From contig CAJWLW010000179.1 in assembly GCA_913042885.1 (NCBI GenBank), forward strand, positions 1 to 9,666: a stretch of 9,666 nt of DNA, in the 5' to 3' direction. The DNA comes from an uncultured Lentisphaeria bacterium (GTDB lineage Bacteria; Verrucomicrobiota; Lentisphaeria; JABSQK01; CAJWLW01). Below the pieces are notes generated by a model. The model saw only the letters and a list, made by a program, of their open reading frames with translations, was not told where the DNA came from and did not search any database. The translations under genes were made by a program, and so were the position numbers. Positions 5,720 to 9,666 of the stretch are shown one piece after another; the stretch's first letter is position 1; the number at the start of each line of letters is the position of its first letter.

Positions 5720-7843
5720 TCAGTTCGGCGGCTCGCGCCGGACCGTGAACTTCTTGTGCGACGAAGTTTTGAGTGACTCGGTGTGTTGCAAAGCAGTTTG
5801 GCAAAGGCGTTCCTGAGCACGGATCTGGCCGCCGCGCTTCGGCGACTGCCGTACCCAGACACCGTCGCTCTGCAGCTCGTGGGAGTTCGTATTGTCGTTG
5901 AAATACAGTTCCAAAAGGTCCACCAGACGCCGCTTGAGATTGTCCTGTTCAACCGGAAACATCAATTCGACACGGTGTTCGAGATTGCGCGGCATCCAGT
6001 CGGCACTGGACAGGTACAACTCATCGGCACCGCCGTTGTGGACGCAGAGGATGCGGCTATGCTCGAGGAAACCATCGACAATGCTGACGACGCGAATGTT
6101 GTCGCTCAGCCCCTTCACCCCTGGCACGAGCTGGCAAACACCGCGAATGTTCAACTGAATCTGCACACCGGCCTGTGAAGCTTCATAGAGCGCTTCGATG
6201 ACGTCGGGATCGGCCAGCGAATTCAGCTTGGCCATGATGCTGCCCGGATCGTGACGATTGGTGCGTTCCGACTCACGTCGAATCAGACTGATCACCTTGC
6301 GTTTCAACGCCACCGGCGCCATGGCCAGGTGGCGGAGTCCCGGCACCGACGAATAGCCGGTAATGGAATTGAAGTACAGCGCCGTCTCATAAGTGATCTG
6401 CTCGTTCGTAGTCAGCAGTCCAAGGTCCGAATAAAGTCTGGCGGTACTGTCGTTATAATTTCCGGTCCCAAGATGTACATAGCGCTGGATGCCGCTGCGC
6501 TCGCGACGGACGATCATGCACGCCTTGGAGTGGATCTTGAGCTCGGCAATGCCGTAAATCACGATGACTCCGACGCGTTGCAGTTTGTCAACCCAGCCAA
6601 TGTTCTGTTGTTCGTCGAAGCGTGCCTTCAGTTCGACGACGGCGGTCACCTGCTTGCCGTTCACCGCAGCGCGGGCCAGTGCATCGATGATCGGGGAGTC
6701 ACCGCTGGTGCGGTACAACGTGATCTTGATGGCCAGCACATTCTCATCGATGGCGGCCTGACTCAGGAGTTGTATAATCGGGTCAAAGCTCTCATAGGGC
6801 AGATGAATGAGGACGTCACGGTCCTGCAGTACTTCGAAAATGTCGGCGTTCTTCGGGATGTCGCGGGGTTGTTGCGGCTGCCACGGCTTCCGCCGCATGC
6901 TGTCCAAACCGGGCAGAAACGCCAGCTTCATGAACGGCTTCAAATCAATTGGGCCTGGGATTAAGTAAGTATCGCGAGGCCTGAGATTGTTCATCTCCTG
7001 CAGTTTTTTCAGCAACGGGCCGCTGTCGGTATCAGTTTCGAGCCGGACGGCGCCGCCGTGTTGCCGGCGCACGAGCATCTCCGCCATTGCCGCGACAAAA
7101 TCCTTGTCACGCTCTTCGTCAATCCCGGGGTCGGCATCGCGCGTCACGCGCCAGACGAGATGGTCGGTAATCTCGTAACCGGAAAACAACGACGCAGCAT
7201 TGTCGATGATGATGTCTTCGATGAGTGTGTAGCAGTAGCTCTTGTCGTCGACCGGCAGTTTACAGAAACGGTCGAGGTTCCCGGGCACGGGTACGACGAC
7301 CATCTGCGTCTGATCGTCGTGCTGACCGGCCGAAGTCAATTCAAAAAGGATGTGCAGGATCAGATTGCGCCCGAAAGCGGGGTTGGCATCCGCCCCGACC
7401 TTCAGTGGCGTCAGGGTCGGGAAGATTGCGTTCTGGAAAAGGTCCTGGACGAACTGCCGCTGCGTGGCATTGTACTCGGCCGGCTTTGAGAATTTGACCC
7501 GCTTGCTGATTGCCGGCAACACATCCTCGAGCAGACATTTGTACTGTTGCGCAATAGTGTCGCGGACACGCTCGCTGATCGCCTGCAGCGTTTCGTCCGG
7601 CATCATCCCCGCGAGGCTGGCAGCGGTCTTTGGCCGGCTTCTGACTGCTGCCACGCGGACCATGAAGAACTCGTCGAAGTTCGAACTTACGATGCTCAGG
7701 AACTTCAAGCGTTCCAGCGGCGGGAGCTCCGGCTGCAAAGCTTCGCTCAGCACGCGTGCGTTGAACTCGACCCAGCTCAGTTCACGATCGAAGAACTGTG
7801 CCGGCTGGTGTCGTTGTTTCGTGGTCTTGTGTTTCGCGTTCAC
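5720..7843 (-). CDS. ppk: Polyphosphate kinase 1 (Ppk1)
   Basis: Ppk1 reversibly polymerises the terminal phosphate of ATP into inorganic polyphosphate. The 707-residue protein has the full family layout. The N-terminal domain carries FDRELSWVEFNARVL (18-32) and ERLKFLSIVSSNFDEFFMVR (44-63). The head domain follows, and then the two phospholipase-D-like C-terminal domains. Key residues are visible: Arg378 in LYRTSGDSP and Arg408 in KARFDEQ, matching the magnesium/phosphate ligands of E. coli Ppk; the autophosphorylated histidine in IHSK (His438); and the second histidine in GFLEHSR (His595). YVHLGTGNYN lies at 455-464. Length is near the E. coli enzyme (about 690). The start is a GTG at 7843, three bases after the ppx stop; no ATG is available before the conserved domain. 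GGCGGA just upstream may serve as a weak ribosome-binding site. It is probably co-transcribed, and translationally coupled, with ppx. Confidence 0.97.
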   Translation of the reverse strand: MNAKHKTTKQRHQPAQFFDRELSWVEFNARVLSEALQPELPPLERLKFLSIVSSNFDEFFMVRVAAVRSRPKTAASLAGMMPDETLQAISERVRDTIAQQYKCLLEDVLPAISKRVKFSKPAEYNATQRQFVQDLFQNAIFPTLTPLKVGADANPAFGRNLILHILFELTSAGQHDDQTQMVVVPVPGNLDRFCKLPVDDKSYCYTLIEDIIIDNAASLFSGYEITDHLVWRVTRDADPGIDEERDKDFVAAMAEMLVRRQHGGAVRLETDTDSGPLLKKLQEMNNLRPRDTYLIPGPIDLKPFMKLAFLPGLDSMRRKPWQPQQPRDIPKNADIFEVLQDRDVLIHLPYESFDPIIQLLSQAAIDENVLAIKITLYRTSGDSPIIDALARAAVNGKQVTAVVELKARFDEQQNIGWVDKLQRVGVIVIYGIAELKIHSKACMIVRRERSGIQRYVHLGTGNYNDSTARLYSDLGLLTTNEQITYETALYFNSITGYSSVPGLRHLAMAPVALKRKVISLIRRESERTNRHDPGSIMAKLNSLADPDVIEALYEASQAGVQIQLNIRGVCQLVPGVKGLSDNIRVVSIVDGFLEHSRILCVHNGGADELYLSSADWMPRNLEHRVELMFPVEQDNLKRRLVDLLELYFNDNTNSHELQSDGVWVRQSPKRGGQIRAQERLCQTALQHTESLKTSSHKKFTVRREPPN

Positions 7844-7846
7844 AGA

Positions 7847-9400
7847 TTATTCCGCCACGACTTTCATACCGAACAGGTCCTCGAACATCTGGCTGCACGT
7901 AACCAGCGCCAGCCGCTCCCCGGCAAGGTCACCGTGCGGGTGGCAGCGGATGCTCAGTTCGTCCCCAAACGATTCCAGTTCGACCTTGCGGATGCGCGAC
8001 TGATGGCCGCGGTCCAGGGCATCGGCGATTCTCAAAATAGCCGCCAGTTTTGTAACCACGATACGGTCCTCCGTCGATAACCCCATGAAGCGAATATGCG
8101 ATTTGTTCGGCGGCGAACTGCGATGAAAGCGTACGACATTCGAGACGATGCTGAGTTCATTCTCATGCAACCCGAAGATTTCGGAGTTGGCAACGACATA
8201 TTCGCTGTGCTTATGGTGATCGCGGGCATTGATGCATCGACCGATATCATGCACCAGCGCCGCGACCTCGAGCAACAGCCGGCGGTGGGCATCGAGACCG
8301 TGCTCTGATTGCAGATGATCGAAAATCTGCAGTGCCAGTTTAGCGGTGTGCCGGCCATGTGCCTCGTCAAAGCCGTATTTGTTCCCGAGACTGACAGCCG
8401 ACGCAATGATCTGCGAATTAAACTCTGCCTTGAACTCATCCGTACCTTGCGACAACCCCAACAGCACGCCGTCACGGATGCTGACCGTCGGCACGATCAT
8501 TTCGGTCGCACTGGTGTCGTCCATGAAGCACAGGTAAATCAGAAGTCCGGGAACCAGCGTCTCGGCATCGGCATAGGAAATGTGCAGGCGCTGCACGCAT
8601 TCGTCCGTCGACATCGACTGCAGCCGCCGAAGGAGCTGTTCAAACGCGGCTTTGTCGACTACGTGATACGTATCGGCTATCTCTCGGCCAACTTCACGCG
8701 CCGCCAGCCGGGCGTCGCCGCCGACGGCCACAAAAGTCTTGACACGCTTGAGTTTGAACTCGGTGTTGAGCGTCTCCAGCGTCGAGCGCACGTGTTCCCG
8801 CAGAAATCGCTCGAGATAACCGCCAAAGCCGGTAACCGCCTTGATCTCCGTTTCCAAGCGCACCGTGCCGGTGTTCAAAGTATGTGCAGCAACCATCTTG
8901 CCGGCATGCAACAACATCACCTCCGTACTGCCGCCACCCACCTCGATGATCATTGAGTTGGCACGACTGAACCCCGGACGAACCACACGCAGGGCGTTGC
9001 GCACTGCGATATAAGTCAGGCGATTCGCTTCGACGCCTTCAATGATACTGATCTTCAGCCCGGTACGTAAATCGATCTTGTCGACGAACATATCCCGGTT
9101 CTGGGCTTCCCGCAGCGCGCTGGTCCCGATTGCCGTGATGTTTTCCGGCTTGATCTGCCACCCAGCAATCTGCTCGAGGAACGCGTGCAGGATCTGCAGC
9201 GTCTGTGTCGCCGAGTCCCGGGTGATGGTTCCGGTGAGGAACACGTCCCGGCCCAGGCCGACAGGTTGATCGGCACCGTCGATAACCTTCCATCTGCCGG
9301 GTCCGTGCATCTCCGCGACCACCATGCGGATGGCGCTGGAACCGATGTCGATGACGGCGACCAATTCAATCGCTTTCGTTTTTGTCGGTTTCTTGTGCAA
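7847..9400 (-). CDS. ppx: Exopolyphosphatase, Ppx/GppA family with C-terminal HD domain
   Basis: Ppx removes terminal phosphates from polyphosphate; related GppA enzymes also hydrolyse pppGpp, and sequence alone does not fully separate them. Numbered from an upstream TTG at 9487 (546 residues), the actin-like fold begins with VAVIDIGSSAIRMVV (43-57). It continues with GTSALREAQN (121-130), the catalytic-glutamate region IEGVEANRL (149-157, Glu153 as candidate) and the phosphate loop IEVGGGSTEV (181-190). The C-terminal HD-type domain contains LVHDIGR (411-417) and a DHHKHSEY segment (423-430). The adjacent ppk favours polyphosphate as substrate. The start is uncertain because no in-frame ATG exists: I place it at the TTG at 9400 (517 residues, MHKKPTKTKAIELV), close to the roughly 510-residue family length. 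Alternatives are TTG 9487, which has AAGG four bases upstream, GTG 9475, or a TTG only a few codons before VAVIDIG. Confidence 0.93.
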   Translation of the reverse strand: MHKKPTKTKAIELVAVIDIGSSAIRMVVAEMHGPGRWKVIDGADQPVGLGRDVFLTGTITRDSATQTLQILHAFLEQIAGWQIKPENITAIGTSALREAQNRDMFVDKIDLRTGLKISIIEGVEANRLTYIAVRNALRVVRPGFSRANSMIIEVGGGSTEVMLLHAGKMVAAHTLNTGTVRLETEIKAVTGFGGYLERFLREHVRSTLETLNTEFKLKRVKTFVAVGGDARLAAREVGREIADTYHVVDKAAFEQLLRRLQSMSTDECVQRLHISYADAETLVPGLLIYLCFMDDTSATEMIVPTVSIRDGVLLGLSQGTDEFKAEFNSQIIASAVSLGNKYGFDEAHGRHTAKLALQIFDHLQSEHGLDAHRRLLLEVAALVHDIGRCINARDHHKHSEYVVANSEIFGLHENELSIVSNVVRFHRSSPPNKSHIRFMGLSTEDRIVVTKLAAILRIADALDRGHQSRIRKVELESFGDELSIRCHPHGDLAGERLALVTCSQMFEDLFGMKVVAE

Positions 9401-9455
9401 AAGAAACAGCCAGAGGTTTGCAGTTGGGGAATAAACGGGAAAAGGCGTCCGCCAT
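9366..9455 (-). CDS. Possible 29-residue leader ORF overlapping the ppx 5' end
   Basis: An ATG at 9455 opens MADAFSRLFPNCKPLAVSFA and ends in TGA two bases before a TTG (9363) that could itself start ppx at LVAVIDIG. The arrangement TGAATTG would allow translational coupling. It has no clear ribosome-binding site and overlaps the longer ppx models in another frame, so it may be chance. Confidence 0.18.
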   Translation of the reverse strand: MADAFSRLFPNCKPLAVSFAQETDKNESD

Positions 9456-9533
9456 GAGATCGCGGTCCGCGTCACGACGCAGCCCAAACTACCTTAAACG
9501 CGCATGGACCAGCCGTTTTCGTTCAGATCCTAT

Positions 9534-9561
9534 ACTATATTGAAATGTTCAGTGACTGCAA
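9534..9561 (-). promoter_or_regulatory. Candidate sigma70-like promoter for ppx-ppk
   Basis: On the minus strand TTGCAG (9556-9561) and TATAGT (9534-9539) are 16 bases apart, matching three and five of six consensus bases. The start site would fall near 9527, giving a leader of roughly 40-130 bases depending on the ppx start. The A/T-rich core stands out from its G+C-rich surroundings, which supports the call. Confidence 0.42.
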
Positions 9562-9666
9562 TCTACTCGCCGCCACCGCCCCGGCCTGTGAAGTCATTGA
9601 GCATCCAGGGAGCAATGTCTCTCGTCAGCCGACCGGGTCCGGATATCGGAAACCAGTGCGGCCTTC

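Noticed and set aside
6251..6964. Plus-strand ORF of 237 residues opposite ppk
   Set aside because: It is the shadow of the conserved ppk core; the minus frame contains the catalytic histidine and arginine motifs.
9563..9666. Minus-strand open frame ending ...APWMLNDFTGRGGGE before a TAG at 9563
   Set aside because: It could be the C-terminus of an upstream gene, but about 33 residues without a recognisable motif are not enough; another minus frame ending at 9594 and a plus frame from ATG 9545 look equally plausible.
1..9666. Mobile element, CRISPR array, phage or toxin-antitoxin system
   Set aside because: No transposase, terminal inverted repeats, regularly spaced repeats or phage-like genes were seen; the tRNA has no adjacent integrase or duplicated 3' end.

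Overview
This window looks like a housekeeping and stress-response stretch of a bacterial chromosome from outside the Firmicutes. The arginine-phosphorylation genes mcsA, mcsB and clpC run together, but no ctsR precedes mcsA. The ClpC N-terminus ([11 protein letters not shown], then a second repeat opening with [11 protein letters not shown]) resembles, from memory, ClpC of the Verrucomicrobiota/Lentisphaerota/Kiritimatiellota group. I therefore favour a PVC-superphylum bacterium, held as an inference. Shine-Dalgarno-like sites precede mcsA and clpC. Every protein gene is on the minus strand; the only plus-strand gene I accept is a tRNA.

Layout, in minus-strand reading order from the right: a short unassigned right edge with a possible sigma70-type promoter (about 9534-9561); ppx (exopolyphosphatase with a C-terminal HD domain) and ppk (polyphosphate kinase 1), 3 bases apart; a gap of about 330-385 bases holding a perfect 10-bp hairpin, a 10-bp direct repeat and one doubtful small ORF; a large YfhO-family membrane protein; tRNA-Pro(GGG) on the plus strand, ending 3 bases from the YfhO-like stop; a divergent regulatory region with an ordered cluster of CCGGTT/AACCGG half-sites; then mcsA-mcsB (ATGA overlap) and clpC, which runs off the left edge.

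How the genes fit together: McsA activates the arginine kinase McsB, which marks proteins with phosphoarginine, and ClpC recognises the mark and unfolds targets for ClpP. The window therefore holds both the writer and the reader. Ppk makes and Ppx removes inorganic polyphosphate, a phosphate store and stress polymer. The YfhO-like protein is probably a GT-C-type envelope glycosylation protein.

I found no mobile element, CRISPR array or phage gene, and nothing that clearly amounts to a new biological system. The most interesting unexplained signals are the half-site cluster upstream of mcsA, the GNRA hairpin just before clpC, and the structured gap after ppk.
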